A stretch of DNA of 64,000 nucleotides from Rhizobium sp. CSW-27 (lineage in GTDB: Bacteria > Pseudomonadota > Alphaproteobacteria > Rhizobiales > Rhizobiaceae): positions 372,001 to 436,000 of the forward strand of contig NZ_JAHHZO010000004.1 in NCBI RefSeq assembly GCF_018760785.1. Direction: 5' to 3'. Below, piece by piece: positions 40,678 through 62,705 of this stretch. Positions within the stretch are counted from its first letter, which is position 1, and each line of letters starts with the position of its first letter. The notes beneath the pieces were generated by a model. It had not been told where the DNA came from. It saw only the letters and a list, made by a program, of their open reading frames with translations, and did not search any database. The translations under genes were made by a program, and so were the position numbers.

Positions 40678-41397
40678 TCAAGCGTTTTCGCGACGACGAT
40701 CACGGTCACGGCTTGCCGGACCCTGAGCATCGCCTTCGAGAGCGCGACGTTCGGAAGCCATCGGATCGTGCTCAAGGATTTCGCCCTTGAAGATCCAGAC
40801 CTTGATGCCGCAGATGCCGAATGCGGTTTCGGCTTCCGCCGTACCGTAATCGATGTCCGCGCGCAGCGTGTGAAGCGGAACGCGACCTTCGCGGTACCAT
40901 TCCGTACGAGCGATTTCCGCGCCGCCGAGACGGCCGGCGCAGGTGATCTTGATGCCTTCGGCGCCAAGACGCATCGCGGACTGCACGGCGCGCTTCATGG
41001 CGCGACGGAAGGCCACGCGGCGTTCCAGCTGCTGGGCGATCGACTGGGCAACGAGCGTTGCGTCGACTTCCGGCTTGCGCACTTCAACAATGTTGAGGTG
41101 CGTTTCAGAAGAGGTCATCTCGGAAAGCTTCTTGCGAAGCTTCTCGATGTCGGCGCCCTTCTTGCCGATGATCAGGCCCGGACGAGCCGAATGGATCGTG
41201 ACGCGGCACTTCTTGTGCGGACGCTCGATGACCACCTTGGCGATGCCGGCCTGCTTCAGTTCCGACATCAGGAAGGCGCGCATCTTCAGGTCTTCGTGCA
41301 GAAGCTGGCCGTATTCGGCATTGTCTGCAAACCAGCGGCTATCCCAGGTGCGGTTGATGCCGAGGCGGAAACCGATCGGATTGATTTTCTGGCCCAT
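40678..41397 (-). CDS. rpsC: 30S ribosomal protein S3
   Basis: A 239-residue head protein with a KH domain ([16 protein letters not shown]) that helps to unwind mRNA at the entry site. [13 protein letters not shown] starts it; the C-terminal tail is basic and Arg/Glu-rich. Its first base is the last base of the rplV stop (one-base overlap, TAATG), giving tight coupling. Confidence 0.97.
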   Translation of the reverse strand: MGQKINPIGFRLGINRTWDSRWFADNAEYGQLLHEDLKMRAFLMSELKQAGIAKVVIERPHKKCRVTIHSARPGLIIGKKGADIEKLRKKLSEMTSSETHLNIVEVRKPEVDATLVAQSIAQQLERRVAFRRAMKRAVQSAMRLGAEGIKITCAGRLGGAEIARTEWYREGRVPLHTLRADIDYGTAEAETAFGICGIKVWIFKGEILEHDPMASERRALEGDAQGPASRDRDRRRENA

Positions 41398-41786
41398 TAT
41401 GCGGCCTCCCCTTTTTCCTCGACTTCACGAACCACGATGGTCAGGTGCGCGAAGGGCTTTTCAATGCGGGAAGCGCGACCACGGCCACGAGCGTGGAAAC
41501 GCTTCATCGTGATCGACTTGCCGACATAGGCTTCCGACACGATCAGGGCGTCGACGTCGAGGTCGTGGTTGTTCTCGGCGTTGGCGATAGCCGACTCGAG
41601 GGTCTTCTTCACCTGGCCGGCAATGCGCTTGCGGGAGAATTCGAGCTCAGCGAGAGCGCGTTCAACCTTCTTGCCGCGGATCATGGCGGCAACCAGGTTC
41701 AGCTTCTGCGGGCTGACGCGAAGCGTACGGGCAACTGCCTGTGCCTCGTTGTCCTTCAGCCGGCGTTCGGTCTTTGCCTTCGCCAT
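41397..41786 (-). CDS. rplV: 50S ribosomal protein L22
   Basis: A 129-residue protein whose beta-hairpin lines the exit tunnel. [21 protein letters not shown] and [16 protein letters not shown] are typical. It is 2 bases from rpsS and overlaps rpsC by one base. Confidence 0.97.
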   Translation of the reverse strand: MAKAKTERRLKDNEAQAVARTLRVSPQKLNLVAAMIRGKKVERALAELEFSRKRIAGQVKKTLESAIANAENNHDLDVDALIVSEAYVGKSITMKRFHARGRGRASRIEKPFAHLTIVVREVEEKGEAA

Positions 41787-41788
41787 GA

Positions 41789-42067
41789 TTACTTCCTCTT
41801 TGCCTTCTTGTCCGCACCGTGACCGTAATAGGTCCGGGTCGGAGAGAATTCACCGAACTTGTGGCCGACCATGTCTTCGTTGACGCTGACCGGAACGTGC
41901 TTGCTGCCGTTGTAGACCCCGAAGGTGAGGCCGACGAACTGCGGCAGGATCGTGGAGCGGCGGCTCCAGATCTTGATGACTTCATTGCGGCCGCCTTCGC
42001 GCACCTTCTCAGCCTTCTTGAGAAGATAGCCGTCGACGAACGGGCCTTTCCAAACTGAACGAGCCAT
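41789..42067 (-). CDS. rpsS: 30S ribosomal protein S19
   Basis: A 92-residue head protein that binds S13 and 16S r[21 protein letters not shown] and the [16 protein letters not shown] segment are diagnostic. 16 bases after rplB. Confidence 0.97.
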   Translation of the reverse strand: MARSVWKGPFVDGYLLKKAEKVREGGRNEVIKIWSRRSTILPQFVGLTFGVYNGSKHVPVSVNEDMVGHKFGEFSPTRTYYGHGADKKAKRK

Positions 42068-42083
42068 ATCTGACTTCCTTCTC

Positions 42084-42920
42084 TTACTTCTTCAGCTGAT
42101 GGCGCGAGCGCATGATGAACTTGTCGGTCGACTTGTTCGAACGGGTACGCTTGCCCTTCGTCGGCTTGCCCCAGGGGGTAACCGGGTGGCGGCCACCGGA
42201 GGTGCGGCCTTCACCACCGCCGTGCGGGTGGTCAACCGGGTTCATGACGACGCCGCGAACATGCGGACGCTTGCCGCGCCAGCGCGAACGACCGGCCTTG
42301 CCATCGTTGATGTTGGTGTGTTCCGGGTTGGAAACGGCACCAATCGAGGCGAGGCACGTGCCATGCACCAGGCGCTGCTCGCCCGAGTTCAGGCGCAGGA
42401 TCGCCATGCCCTGGTCACGACCGACCAGCTGAGCATAGGCGCCAGCCGAACGGGCGATCTGGCCACCCTTGCCCGGCTTCATTTCCACGTTGTGGATGAT
42501 GGAGCCTACCGGGATGTACTGAAGCGGCATCGCATTGCCGGGCTTCACGTCAACGGCCTTGTCGGACGCGATGACCTTGTCGCCGACAGCAAGGCGCTGC
42601 GGAGCCAGGATATAGGCCTGTTCGCCGTCGGCATAGCTGACGAGAGCGATGAAGGCGGTGCGGTTCGGGTCGTATTCCAGACGCTCGACCGTGCCTTCGA
42701 TGTCGAACTTGCGACGCTTGAAGTCGATCAGGCGGTAGGTACGCTTGTGACCGCCGCCCCGGAAGCGCACGGTGATGCGACCCAGGTTGTTGCGGCCGCC
42801 CTTCGAGGTCAGACCCTCGGTCAGCGACTTGACCGGCTTGCCCTTGTACAGACCGGAACGGTCGACAATGACCAGCTGGCGCTGGCTCGGAGTCGTCGGG
42901 TTAAAGCTTTTCAATGCCAT
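42084..42920 (-). CDS. rplB: 50S ribosomal protein L2
   Basis: A 278-residue core protein needed for subunit joining and the peptidyl transferase centre. The conserved [15 protein letters not shown] (with the functional His) is near residue 225. Ends [13 protein letters not shown] tail. 17 bases after rplW. Confidence 0.98.
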   Translation of the reverse strand: MALKSFNPTTPSQRQLVIVDRSGLYKGKPVKSLTEGLTSKGGRNNLGRITVRFRGGGHKRTYRLIDFKRRKFDIEGTVERLEYDPNRTAFIALVSYADGEQAYILAPQRLAVGDKVIASDKAVDVKPGNAMPLQYIPVGSIIHNVEMKPGKGGQIARSAGAYAQLVGRDQGMAILRLNSGEQRLVHGTCLASIGAVSNPEHTNINDGKAGRSRWRGKRPHVRGVVMNPVDHPHGGGEGRTSGGRHPVTPWGKPTKGKRTRSNKSTDKFIMRSRHQLKK

Positions 42921-42937
42921 TGTTCTTCTTCCCTACC

Positions 42938-43231
42938 TCAGACGCCCGTCGACACGTCGATGGACTGACCTTCGGCGAGCGTCACGACAGCCTTCTTGAC
43001 GTCCTTCTGCTTGCCGATGAAGCCGCGGAAACGCTTGGTCTTGCCCTTGCGGACGAGCGTGTTGACGGCCGTGACCTTGACGCCGAACAGAGCTTCGACA
43101 GCCGCCTTGATTTCCGGCTTGCTGGCACCCTTGGCGACGTTGAAGACGACCTGGTTGTATTCCGAGACCAGCGTCGACTTTTCGGTGATCGCCGGCGAGA
43201 CGATCACATCATAGTGGCGAAGATCCGTCAT
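42938..43231 (-). CDS. rplW: 50S ribosomal protein L23
   Basis: A 97-residue exit-tunnel protein that docks trigger factor and [23 protein letters not shown] at the start and [15 protein letters not shown] are typical. It overlaps rplD by four bases (ATGA). Confidence 0.97.
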   Translation of the reverse strand: MTDLRHYDVIVSPAITEKSTLVSEYNQVVFNVAKGASKPEIKAAVEALFGVKVTAVNTLVRKGKTKRFRGFIGKQKDVKKAVVTLAEGQSIDVSTGV

Positions 43232-43848
43232 TTGAACCGCTCCTCCAGAGCCTCAACCGCTGCCTTGGAAAGCACGAGCTTGCCGCGACGCAGGATGTCG
43301 TACACATTGATGCCCTGAACCGGCAGAACATCGATGTTCGGGATGTTTGCGGCAGCGAGCTTGAAATTGTTGTCGAGTTCCGAACCGCCAACGAAGAGTG
43401 CGTTGGTCAGGCCGAGCGTTGCGAGCGTGCCGGCAACAGCCTTGGTCTTGGCTTCGGCAGCAGCAACCTGATCGACGATGATCAGCTCTTCAGCCTTCAG
43501 CTTGGCAGACAGGGCGTGACGGAGCGCAAGAGCGCGTACCTTCTTCGGCAGGTCATGCTCGTGGCTGCGGACAACCGGGCCATGAGCCTTACCACCACCG
43601 CGGAACTGCGGAGCACGAGCCGAATGGTGACGAGCGCGGCCCGTACCCTTCTGCTTGTACATCTTGGAGCCGGTGCGAGCGACCTCGGAGCGGCCCTTGG
43701 ACTTGTGGGTACCCTGCTGCTTCTTGGCAAGCTGCCAGCGTACCATGCGAGCCAGGATATCCTGGCGGGGATCGAGGCCGAAGATCTCGTCAGACAGGGA
43801 GACCTTACCGGCGTCTTTGCCCTCGAGGGTCGTGACGTTGAATTCCAT
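43228..43848 (-). CDS. rplD: 50S ribosomal protein L4
   Basis: A 206-residue protein with a long loop ([21 protein letters not shown]) in the exit tunnel. In E. coli L4 also represses the S10 operon by acting on its leader; the leader here is at 44852-45179. The C-terminal half [16 protein letters not shown] is normal. 15 bases after rplC. Confidence 0.97.
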   Translation of the reverse strand: MEFNVTTLEGKDAGKVSLSDEIFGLDPRQDILARMVRWQLAKKQQGTHKSKGRSEVARTGSKMYKQKGTGRARHHSARAPQFRGGGKAHGPVVRSHEHDLPKKVRALALRHALSAKLKAEELIIVDQVAAAEAKTKAVAGTLATLGLTNALFVGGSELDNNFKLAAANIPNIDVLPVQGINVYDILRRGKLVLSKAAVEALEERFK

Positions 43849-43863
43849 GTTCCTAAGGCTCCC

Positions 43864-44505
43864 TTACTTCGCGGCCGACTTGACGGCGTCGCGGACGATG
43901 ATCCAGGAGCCCTTCGAACCGGGAACGGCACCCTTGACGAGGATCAGACCGCGGTCTTCATCGGTGGAAACCACTTCCAGGTTCTGGGTGGTGACGCGCG
44001 TCTGGCCCATGTGACCAGCCATGCGCTTGCCCTTCCAGACCTTACCCGGATCCTGGTTGTTACCGGTCGAACCATGCGAGCGGTGCGAAACGGACACACC
44101 GTGCGTCGCACGAAGACCACCGAAGTTGTGGCGCTTCATGGCACCGGCAAAGCCCTTACCGATCGTGGTGCCGGTCACGTCGACCAGCTGGCCAGCCGTG
44201 AAGTGGCTCGGCGTCAGCGCGGAGCCGACATCCATGAGGTTGTCGGCATCGACGCGAAACTCGACGAGCTTCTGCTTCGGCTCGACCTGGGCAACGGCGA
44301 AGTGGCCTCGCAGTGCCTTGCTCGTATTCTTGACCTTTGCCTGGCCTGCGCCAAGCTGAACGGCGGTGTAGCCGTTCTTTTCGACGGTGCGCTGCGCAAC
44401 AACCTGGCAGTTGTCAACGCGCAGAACCGTTACCGGCACATGCTCGCCAGCGTCGTTGTAGACGCGGGTCATGCCGACCTTCTGTGCAATTACACCTGAA
44501 CGCAT
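43864..44505 (-). CDS. rplC: 50S ribosomal protein L3
   Basis: A 213-residue early-assembly protein reaching toward the peptidyl transferase centre. [16 protein letters not shown] and [20 protein letters not shown] (with the methylatable Gln) are diagnostic. The ATG at 44505 gives the usual length; a codon six up is also possible. 37 bases after rpsJ. Confidence 0.97.
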   Translation of the reverse strand: MRSGVIAQKVGMTRVYNDAGEHVPVTVLRVDNCQVVAQRTVEKNGYTAVQLGAGQAKVKNTSKALRGHFAVAQVEPKQKLVEFRVDADNLMDVGSALTPSHFTAGQLVDVTGTTIGKGFAGAMKRHNFGGLRATHGVSVSHRSHGSTGNNQDPGKVWKGKRMAGHMGQTRVTTQNLEVVSTDEDRGLILVKGAVPGSKGSWIIVRDAVKSAAK

Positions 44506-44542
44506 CGGTTCAATCCTTCTCACTCAGCCCGAAGCAGGCGCC

Positions 44543-44851
44543 TCAGAGCTTGATTTCCACATCAACGCCGGCGGCGAGATCGAGCTTCATCAGCGCGTCA
44601 ACCGTCTGCGGGGTGGGATCCACGATGTCGAGCAGACGCTTGTGCGTGCGCATTTCGAACTGCTCGCGGCTCTTCTTATCGATGTGAGGGGACCGGTTTA
44701 CCGTAAACTTCTCGATGCGGGTCGGAAGCGGAACGGGGCCCCGGACGCTAGCACCGGTGCGCTTCGCCGTCGACACGATCTCGCGCGTGGAAGCATCGAG
44801 GATCCGATGATCGAACGCCTTCAGGCGAATGCGGATATTTTGGCCGTTCAT
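44543..44851 (-). CDS. rpsJ: 30S ribosomal protein S10 (NusE)
   Basis: A 102-residue head protein that also acts as NusE in antitermination with Nus[17 protein letters not shown] and [17 protein letters not shown] are diagnostic. It opens the S10 set, 328 bases after the tuf stop, so a separate promoter is likely. Confidence 0.98.
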   Translation of the reverse strand: MNGQNIRIRLKAFDHRILDASTREIVSTAKRTGASVRGPVPLPTRIEKFTVNRSPHIDKKSREQFEMRTHKRLLDIVDPTPQTVDALMKLDLAAGVDVEIKL

Positions 44852-45179
44852 TCGACGTTATCCTTGTTCTGTTTTTCCCCGATGCCAACAGCACGGCACG
44901 GGGCGTTTTCTCTCTAAAGGCGGACCACCGGTTTCAAAGATCGAGGGGGACAGCACGGCCAGCTCCGCTGGTCGCTATCCCCATCCACTCTTCGGGCCTG
45001 AAGCCCACCTTTTGGATTGGTCTGCCTGCCTCAAACGCGAAGCAGGCGGCAAATCGCGCTCGCGCGCCATTTGCTACATTTTTGTGTCACAAGCAAGAGC
45101 CCGAAGGCTGAAGCAGTGAACTTTTTTGGTCTGCAATGAAGCCAAGGGACGGAGGTTGCCCCCCGCCCCTTCGCCCGAA
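44852..45179 (-). other. 328-base spacer and leader between tuf and rpsJ
   Basis: No gene is seen. On the minus strand the first part has an imperfect hairpin with AAGGGGCGG / CCGTCCCTT arms (about 45140-45172) that may end the tuf transcript, then a small hairpin AGCC-TTCG-GGCT (45099-45110), then the element shared with the secE leader (45068-45084), then a GC-rich leader toward rpsJ. This is where an L4-responsive leader would be, but I cannot fold it with confidence. Confidence 0.55.
45068..45084 (-). promoter_or_regulatory. 17-nt element shared with the secE upstream region (copy 1)
   Basis: On the minus strand CAAAAATGTAGCAAATG, 216 bases before the rpsJ ATG. It matches the secE-upstream element at 16 of 17 positions. 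Probably part of a promoter or its operator. Confidence 0.5.
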
Positions 45180-46355
<1,176 letters not shown>

Positions 46356-46428
46356 TTCAGGCTCTCCATCTGTTTCCCCGCGCGAAGCGGAGCAATTCTT
46401 CGTTCTTCTGTCTCAAGGGTTACCCCGG

Positions 46429-48528
<2,100 letters not shown>

Positions 48529-48561
48529 AGGACTGCCTTTCGAACTTCGATCGGGTGAAGA

Positions 48562-49065
<504 letters not shown>

Positions 49066-49106
49066 TTATCACGCGGAGGACCTCGCGCGGCGCCGGAACT
49101 GGTGAA

Positions 49107-49478
49107 TTACTTCGGACGCTTTGCGCCGTACTTGGAGCGGCGCTGCTTGCGATTCTTGACACCCTGGGTATCGAGAACACCGCGGATGATGTGGTAACGG
49201 ACACCCGGAAGGTCCTTGACGCGGCCGCCACGGATCATGACGACGGAGTGCTCCTGAAGGTTGTGACCTTCACCCGGAATGTAACCGATAACTTCGAAGC
49301 CATTGGTCAGGCGGATCTTTGCGACCTTACGCAGAGCCGAGTTCGGCTTCTTCGGGGTCGTGGTGTAAACGCGGGTGCAGACGCCGCGCTTCTGCGGGTT
49401 TTCCTGCAGAGCAGGCACCTTGTTGCGCTTGACCTGTGCCTGGCGGGGCTTGCGGATCAGCTGGTTTACGGTAGGCAT
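49107..49478 (-). CDS. rpsL: 30S ribosomal protein S12
   Basis: A 123-residue decoding-centre protein. [12 protein letters not shown] is diagnostic. Lys43 (in TTPKKPNS) and Lys88 (in GRVKDLPG), the positions where streptomycin resistance arises, are both wild type, so no ribosomal resistance is predicted. The ATG at 49478 gives the standard length. First gene of the str set; its leader lies in the divergent 49479-49967 region. Confidence 0.98.
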
Positions 49479-49967
49479 ATACCCATCCCTTGCAAAATCT
49501 ACTCTCAAGGCCCTCATCGGGCCAGTGTTGCGCCGTCTCCGGCCTCGGCACACATATCAACATGCGCAAAACGTGGCCCGATCCGAAATTCCGGACGGAC
49601 CACATAAAGCAGAGGACGCATGTCCATGCGTCGTGCGTGCGGCATACGTGTCTTCAACGTGCGTTTTGGAACCTTGTTTAAGGCCAAGTCAGGAACGAGT
49701 CGATCCCGACGGGCAAGCCTCACATCGCTTCCGATGCGGGGCGTTTACTGTTTTAGCCTCGCCACGTCAAGGCCGAATTCCGTTTTCCTCCCGCAACAGC
49801 CTGTATCACAGGGCTTTTGGCAGGCTCTGACCGGCGAACGGAGGGGAAAACCCGGGCTACCAATCATTAACCACTGTGTTTTGCCGGGCAAGCCGCTAAG
49901 TATGGCCGGAGTTCGCCGGCCTGCCCTGAGTCGGTCCCTCCCCGCACGTCAAAGGAGCGCAATTCAG
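49479..49967. other. 489-base divergent region between rpsL and the 97-residue unknown gene
   Basis: No gene is seen. It should hold the str operon promoter (minus strand) and the promoter of the plus-strand gene. A perfect inverted repeat GACGCATG-TC-CATGCGTC lies at 49615-49632, 137 bases upstream of rpsL. The gene on the right has its AAAGGAG at 49951-49957. I could not define promoter boxes with confidence. Confidence 0.55.
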
Positions 49968-50261
49968 ATGATCAGCCAGCCGGACAACGACAACAGCCGC
50001 GAGCAGCCGATGATCTTCATCATCATCGGCAAGGGCTACGAGACCAAGGACGCCGAGGGCGTGGAACTGCATATCCTGCTCGCTGCCCCCGACGACGACA
50101 CCGCCGTCCGCGAGGCGTTGAACGCGCTGTCGGAAGAAGGCTTCATCGAAGCCGATCTCGACCAGATCGGCGTCCTGACCGAGGAACCGGTCGAAGAGCC
50201 GCATGCCTCCGCCTATCAGGGCGCGCTCGAAGGCGAAGTCTCCATCATACGTTTCAACTGA
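49968..50261 (+). CDS. conserved-looking small acidic protein of unknown function
   Basis: A 97-residue, strongly acidic protein. After a polar head it has a hydrophobic strand (MIFIIIGKGYE), a helix-rich middle (TAVREALNALSEEGF) and an alternating end (EGEVSIIRFN), which suggests a small alpha/beta fold of the ferredoxin-like type. No family is recognised. The ATG has an ideal AAAGGAG upstream and codon use looks native, so it is probably real. It is the only plus-strand gene inside the translation/transcription cluster, between rpsL and rpoC, and ends at a strong terminator. Confidence 0.75.
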   Translation: MISQPDNDNSREQPMIFIIIGKGYETKDAEGVELHILLAAPDDDTAVREALNALSEEGFIEADLDQIGVLTEEPVEEPHASAYQGALEGEVSIIRFN

Positions 50262-50397
50262 GGCGGCCCCGCCGGGAAGCCGGCAGGCAATCCCGGCTGA
50301 GGCTCGCCGATGCCCCGAGCCCTGCCCTTTACGCAGCCCGACGGGCGAGACGCATCGGACACCTCCCTCCCTATTCCCTTTTTCACAAGCCCCATCG

Positions 50398-50431
50398 AAA
50401 AAGCCGCCCGGATCGCTCCGGGCGGCTTTTT
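50398..50431. terminator. bidirectional terminator between the 97-residue gene and rpoC
   Basis: Perfect stem AAAAGCCGCCCGGA / TCCGGGCGGCTTTT with a four-base loop, A-rich and T-rich on its sides, between convergent stop codons (50261 and 50458). Confidence 0.9.
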
Positions 50432-50457
50432 CACTGTCGAACGGTGGTGGCTGGCGC

Positions 50458-54666
<4,209 letters not shown>

Positions 54667-54780
54667 GCCTGTCTCCTTATGGGGCTGTCAGCCCTCGGCT
54701 TGCGAACGAACCATCCTCAAAGGGACCCGGGTGGACGGTCGTCGCCAAAAACGGTCGTAGCCGCAAAATGCGGCGAAATT

Positions 54781-54843
54781 CCCCTGTCCGGCGAAGGCTT
54801 TCGCCGCAGGGGATGGCGCGCGTCCCGATCCGGGTCGCGCGCC
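54781..54843 (-). promoter_or_regulatory. two hairpins in the rpoB-rpoC spacer
   Basis: Hairpin 1 (54815-54843): GGCGCGCG / CGCGCGCC closed inside by CCC / GGG across one mismatch. Hairpin 2 (54781-54812): CCCCTG / CAGGGG with an inner GGCGAA / TTCGCC. Neither has a T-run. They lie within the 189-base gap and may be RNA processing or stability elements. Confidence 0.5.
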
Positions 54844-54855
54844 CACGTTTTCTGT

Positions 54856-58995
<4,140 letters not shown>

Positions 58996-59154
58996 CGTCG
59001 CTCCTTCAAAAATTGCATCCGGGCCTGCAACGGACGGGGCACGCTGGCCAGTCGACCCCGCCGATCAATGGGTGGTTCAAACTCGTTCCGCCGAACGGGC
59101 CGCCGGCCGGATTGCCGCGCTGCCCGAAGGAGAACCATCCTCTTGAAGAACCCA

Positions 59155-59188
59155 TTACCCAAGAGCCGTTTCACCGGCGCTTGGGTAA
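59155..59188 (-). promoter_or_regulatory. hairpin upstream of rpoB
   Basis: TTACCCAAG / CTTGGGTAA (9 bp), extended inside by GCCG / CGGC across one mismatch. It lies between rplL and rpoB, about 160 bases before the rpoB ATG, a place where E. coli has an RNase III cleavage site. Confidence 0.5.
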
Positions 59189-59211
59189 CATGTTCGGAGG
59201 AAATGGCCGAA

Positions 59212-59237
59212 GGGAGAGGGCTGTAAAGCCCTCTCCC
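59212..59237 (-). terminator. attenuator-like hairpin after rplL
   Basis: Perfect 11-bp stem GGGAGAGGGCT / AGCCCTCTCCC with a four-base loop, 15 bases after the rplL stop. No T-run follows on the minus strand, so partial termination, as known at the E. coli rplL-rpoB junction, is an inference. Confidence 0.55.
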
Positions 59238-59252
59238 GCCGTATTTCCGATA

Positions 59253-59630
<378 letters not shown>

Positions 59631-59690
59631 TGTGATATTTCCTTGTATGTTCGGTTCGAACTGGTTGGTTTGTTACAGCGAAAAACCGCC

Positions 59691-60209
59691 TCAAGCGGCT
59701 TCGTCCTTCTTTGCGTAGGCCGCAAAAACGCGGGCGAGCTGAGCTGCCGGTGCCTGAACGACGCCTGCGATGCGGGTTGCCGGGGTCTGAATCATACCCA
59801 GCAGCTTTGCGCGCAGTTCGTCCAGCGAAGGCAGGGTCGCAAGCGACTTGACGCCTTCCGCGTTAAGCGTGGTCGAGCCCATGGCGCCACCCAGAACAAC
59901 GAGCTTGTCGTTGGTCTTGGCGAAATCCATGACGACCTTGGGAGCCGTGATCGGGTCGGCGCTGTATGCGATCAGCGTCTGGCCCTTGAAGAGATCGATC
60001 ATCCCTTCCGACTCCGTGCCCTGAAGAGCGATCTTGGCCAGACGGTTCTTCGCGACTTTGACGGTGCCGCCAGCAGCGCGCATCTTCGAACGGAAGTCGT
60101 TCATCTGCGCGACGGTGACACCAGCATAGTGGGCCACGACAACCGAACCGGAAGCCTTGAAGACTTCGTTCAGCTCCGTGACGAATTCGCGTTTTTCCGC
60201 TCTTTCCAC
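59691..60209 (-). CDS. rplJ: 50S ribosomal protein L10
   Basis: A 172-residue stalk base protein that binds L7/L12 and 23S r[25 protein letters not shown] and [12 protein letters not shown] are diagnostic. In many bacteria L10 represses rplJL by binding the mRNA leader; here the leader is the 356-base region to rplA. Confidence 0.97.
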   Translation of the reverse strand: MERAEKREFVTELNEVFKASGSVVVAHYAGVTVAQMNDFRSKMRAAGGTVKVAKNRLAKIALQGTESEGMIDLFKGQTLIAYSADPITAPKVVMDFAKTNDKLVVLGGAMGSTTLNAEGVKSLATLPSLDELRAKLLGMIQTPATRIAGVVQAPAAQLARVFAAYAKKDEAA

Positions 60210-60565
60210 TGTCTGTCTCCAGTTGACAGGACCGATCGAATGACCGGGACCTGCCGGGTTGCCTTTGCCCCAAGGGATCTCTCAATCAAGATCCCGAGCG
60301 GCGCTCGAGGATCCTGTCCCCCCGCACTTGAGCCCGAAGGCTCATGGCACAAGGCACATCAGGTTCGAACCGGAACCCTCAGGGGCGCATCACGCGCGCC
60401 TGTTGAAAATCCAGGTCTTACCCGTCTCATGCAGGTCATACGATTAAGGTCGAAACCACCAGCAATCTCGGACAGGAGTATCCGGGTTTCCCCGGATGTT
60501 TCCGGGCCCGAAGGCCCGGAAATTCTTAGCTTGCGGCAAGGCCCGAAAGCCTTGCCGCGAAAAAC
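60210..60565 (-). other. 356-base rplA-rplJ spacer, likely L10 leader
   Basis: No gene is seen. On the minus strand several hairpins follow the rplA stop: GCGGCAAGGC / GCCTTGCCGC (60533-60558), TTTCCGGGCC-TTCG-GGCCCGGAAA (60499-60522), GAGCC-TTCG-GGCTC (60330-60343) and GGGATCT / AGATCCC (60274-60295). It is the place where an L10-responsive leader is expected, but I cannot identify the actual binding site. Confidence 0.6.
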
Positions 60566-61261
60566 TTAAGCGAGGACCGTCGACGGCTCGACGCGCACGC
60601 CCGGACCCATGGTCGAGGACAGCGCAACGCGCTTGACGTAGTTGCCCTTGGCGCCCGTCGGCTTGGCCTTGAGAACAGCATCGGCGAATGCCTTGATGTT
60701 CTCTTCCAGAGCCTTGGCTTCGAACGAGGCCTTGCCGATACCGGCATGGATGATACCAGCCTTTTCGACGCGGAACTCGACGGCGCCGCCCTTGGAGGCC
60801 TTCACCGCACCGGTGACGTCCATGGTAACCGTGCCGACCTTCGGGTTCGGCATCATGCCACGCGGGCCGAGAACCTTGCCGAGACGACCGACGAGCGGCA
60901 TCATGTCCGGGGTCGCGATGCAGCGATCGAAATCGATCTTGCCGCCCTGGACGATCTCGACGAGATCTTCAGCGCCGACGATGTCTGCACCGGCAGCCTT
61001 GGCTTCGTCGGCCTTGGCGCCACGGGCGAAGACGGCAACGCGAACGTCACGGCCGGTGCCGTTCGGCAGATTGACAACGCCGCGAACCATCTGGTCGGCG
61101 TGACGCGGGTCAACGCCGAGGTTCATGGCGATTTCGATGGTTTCGTCGAACTTCGCGGTGGCGCGTTCCTTGACGAGAGAGATTGCGTCGGTGAGAGCAA
61201 CCAGCTTCGTCGGATCGATGCCTTCGCGGGTCTTCTGGATACGCTTTGCAAGCTTTGCCAT
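60566..61261 (-). CDS. rplA: 50S ribosomal protein L1
   Basis: A 231-residue stalk protein that helps release E-site t[22 protein letters not shown] and [15 protein letters not shown] are diagnostic. L1 is the known repressor of its own operon, acting on the rplK leader. Two bases after rplK; followed by hairpins. Confidence 0.98.
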   Translation of the reverse strand: MAKLAKRIQKTREGIDPTKLVALTDAISLVKERATAKFDETIEIAMNLGVDPRHADQMVRGVVNLPNGTGRDVRVAVFARGAKADEAKAAGADIVGAEDLVEIVQGGKIDFDRCIATPDMMPLVGRLGKVLGPRGMMPNPKVGTVTMDVTGAVKASKGGAVEFRVEKAGIIHAGIGKASFEAKALEENIKAFADAVLKAKPTGAKGNYVKRVALSSTMGPGVRVEPSTVLA

Positions 61262-61263
61262 GA

Positions 61264-61695
61264 TCAAGCCACCACTTCCAGGCCCATGGAGCGGGCAGAG
61301 CCCTCGACCATCAGCATTGCGCCTTCGACGTCAGCCGCGTTCAGATCCTTCATCTTGGCTTCGGCGATCGCACGGACCTGAGCCTTGGTGATGGTGCCGA
61401 CCTTGGCGCCCTTGCCCGGCGTCTTGGAACCGGAGGTGATCTTCGCTTCCTTCTTCAGCCAATAGGTCATCGGCGGCTGCTTCATTGCGAAGGTGAAGGA
61501 CTTGTCCTGGTAGTAGGTGATGACGACCGGGATCGGCATACCCTTTTCCATTTCCTGCGTGGCGGCATTGAACGCCTTGCAGAATTCCATGATGTTGATG
61601 CCACGCTGACCAAGTGCGGGGCCAATCGGCGGGGACGGGTTAGCGGACCCTGCCTTGACCTGCAGCTTGAGCTGGCCTGCGACTTTCTTAGCCAT
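61264..61695 (-). CDS. rplK: 50S ribosomal protein L11
   Basis: A 143-residue GTPase-centre protein. [22 protein letters not shown], the thiostrepton-region segment, is wild type. It starts the L11-L1 pair, 150 bases after nusG; that spacer should hold the L1-responsive leader. Confidence 0.98.
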   Translation of the reverse strand: MAKKVAGQLKLQVKAGSANPSPPIGPALGQRGINIMEFCKAFNAATQEMEKGMPIPVVITYYQDKSFTFAMKQPPMTYWLKKEAKITSGSKTPGKGAKVGTITKAQVRAIAEAKMKDLNAADVEGAMLMVEGSARSMGLEVVA

Positions 61696-61739
61696 TTCTC
61701 TCTGCCTTTCCTGTAAAGACCGGTTGCCCGGCCCTCGAT

Positions 61740-61755
61740 GCCGGATTTCTCCGGC
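61740..61755 (-). promoter_or_regulatory. small hairpin in the rplK leader
   Basis: On the minus strand GCCGGA-GAAA-TCCGGC, a 6-bp stem with a GNRA-type loop, 45 bases before the rplK ATG. It could belong to an L1-binding leader; this is by position only. Confidence 0.4.
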
Positions 61756-61845
61756 GGCTGCGGTTGCGTGGTTCGTCTGAACGGCCCGGCTTCAGGCCGA
61801 CATCCTCCCACGCGGATCGGGGGAGATCTACACTCCCCTCATCGA

Positions 61846-62376
61846 TCAGACCTTTTCGACCTGACCGTATTCCAGCTCGACCGGCGTTGCGCGGCCGAAG
61901 ATCGAAACCTCGACCTTCAGGCGCGAGCGCTCCTCGTCGACATCCTGAACGATGCCATTGAAGGAGGCGAACGGACCGTCCGAAACGCGAACCTGCTCGC
62001 CGATCTCGAAGGAGATCGAGGACTTCGGCCGCTCGACACCTTCCTGCACCTGACCCAGGATCCGTTCCGCCTCGTAATCCGGAATCGGAACGGGCTTGTT
62101 GTCGGACCCAAGGAAACCAGTCACCTTCGGCGTGTTCTTGATCAGGTGATAGGCCTCGTCCGTCAGGTTGGCGCGCACCAGCACGTAACCTGGAAAGAAC
62201 TTGCGCTCGCTGTCGACCTTGCGGCCGCGACGCACCTCAACCACCTTCTCGGTCGGCACGAGGATCTTCTCGAAGAGATGCTCAAGCCCCTTCTGGCGAG
62301 CCTTCTCCTCGATCGATTCCGCGACCTTCTTTTCGAAATTCGAATATGCGTGAACGATGTACCAGCGCGCCGCCAT
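61846..62376 (-). CDS. nusG: transcription termination/antitermination factor NusG
   Basis: A 176-residue factor that binds RNA polymerase (N-terminal NGN domain, [12 protein letters not shown]) and Rho or S10 (C-terminal KOW domain, near 125-176, [11 protein letters not shown]). The ATG at 62376 gives [11 protein letters not shown], the family start. 17 bases after secE, one transcript. Confidence 0.97.
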   Translation of the reverse strand: MAARWYIVHAYSNFEKKVAESIEEKARQKGLEHLFEKILVPTEKVVEVRRGRKVDSERKFFPGYVLVRANLTDEAYHLIKNTPKVTGFLGSDNKPVPIPDYEAERILGQVQEGVERPKSSISFEIGEQVRVSDGPFASFNGIVQDVDEERSRLKVEVSIFGRATPVELEYGQVEKV

Positions 62377-62393
62377 GTCTCTCCCCACCCGGA

Positions 62394-62594
62394 TCAGATA
62401 TTGATGTTCAGCACAAGGCTGATGAGCCAGCCGATCAGCTGGTCAGCGGCGAAGAAAAACAGCGCAGCAAAAATCACCATTACCAACACCATGGCAGTGG
62501 AGATCATCGTCTCGCGACGCGACGGCCAGGTGACCTTGGACGTCTCGGCGCGAACCTGCTGCAGAAACGCAAATGGATTGGTTTTGGATGCCAT
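62394..62594 (-). CDS. secE: preprotein translocase subunit SecE
   Basis: A 66-residue single-span subunit of the SecYEG channel. An amphipathic start with [20 protein letters not shown] (the conserved TWPSR turn) is followed by one membrane helix, about 37-60. It is the short form of most bacteria. The ATG at 62594 is preceded by a weak ribosome-binding site. It opens secE-nusG. Confidence 0.95.
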   Translation of the reverse strand: MASKTNPFAFLQQVRAETSKVTWPSRRETMISTAMVLVMVIFAALFFFAADQLIGWLISLVLNINI

Positions 62595-62705
62595 ATCTGC
62601 CCACGCAATTACGGCGCGTAAAGCTGACATCTTCAGCCCCACGCACCGCGTGTCTGTTTAACCCTACATAAACGCCGTGGATGCCTTTCACAAGAGCAAA
62701 AACAG

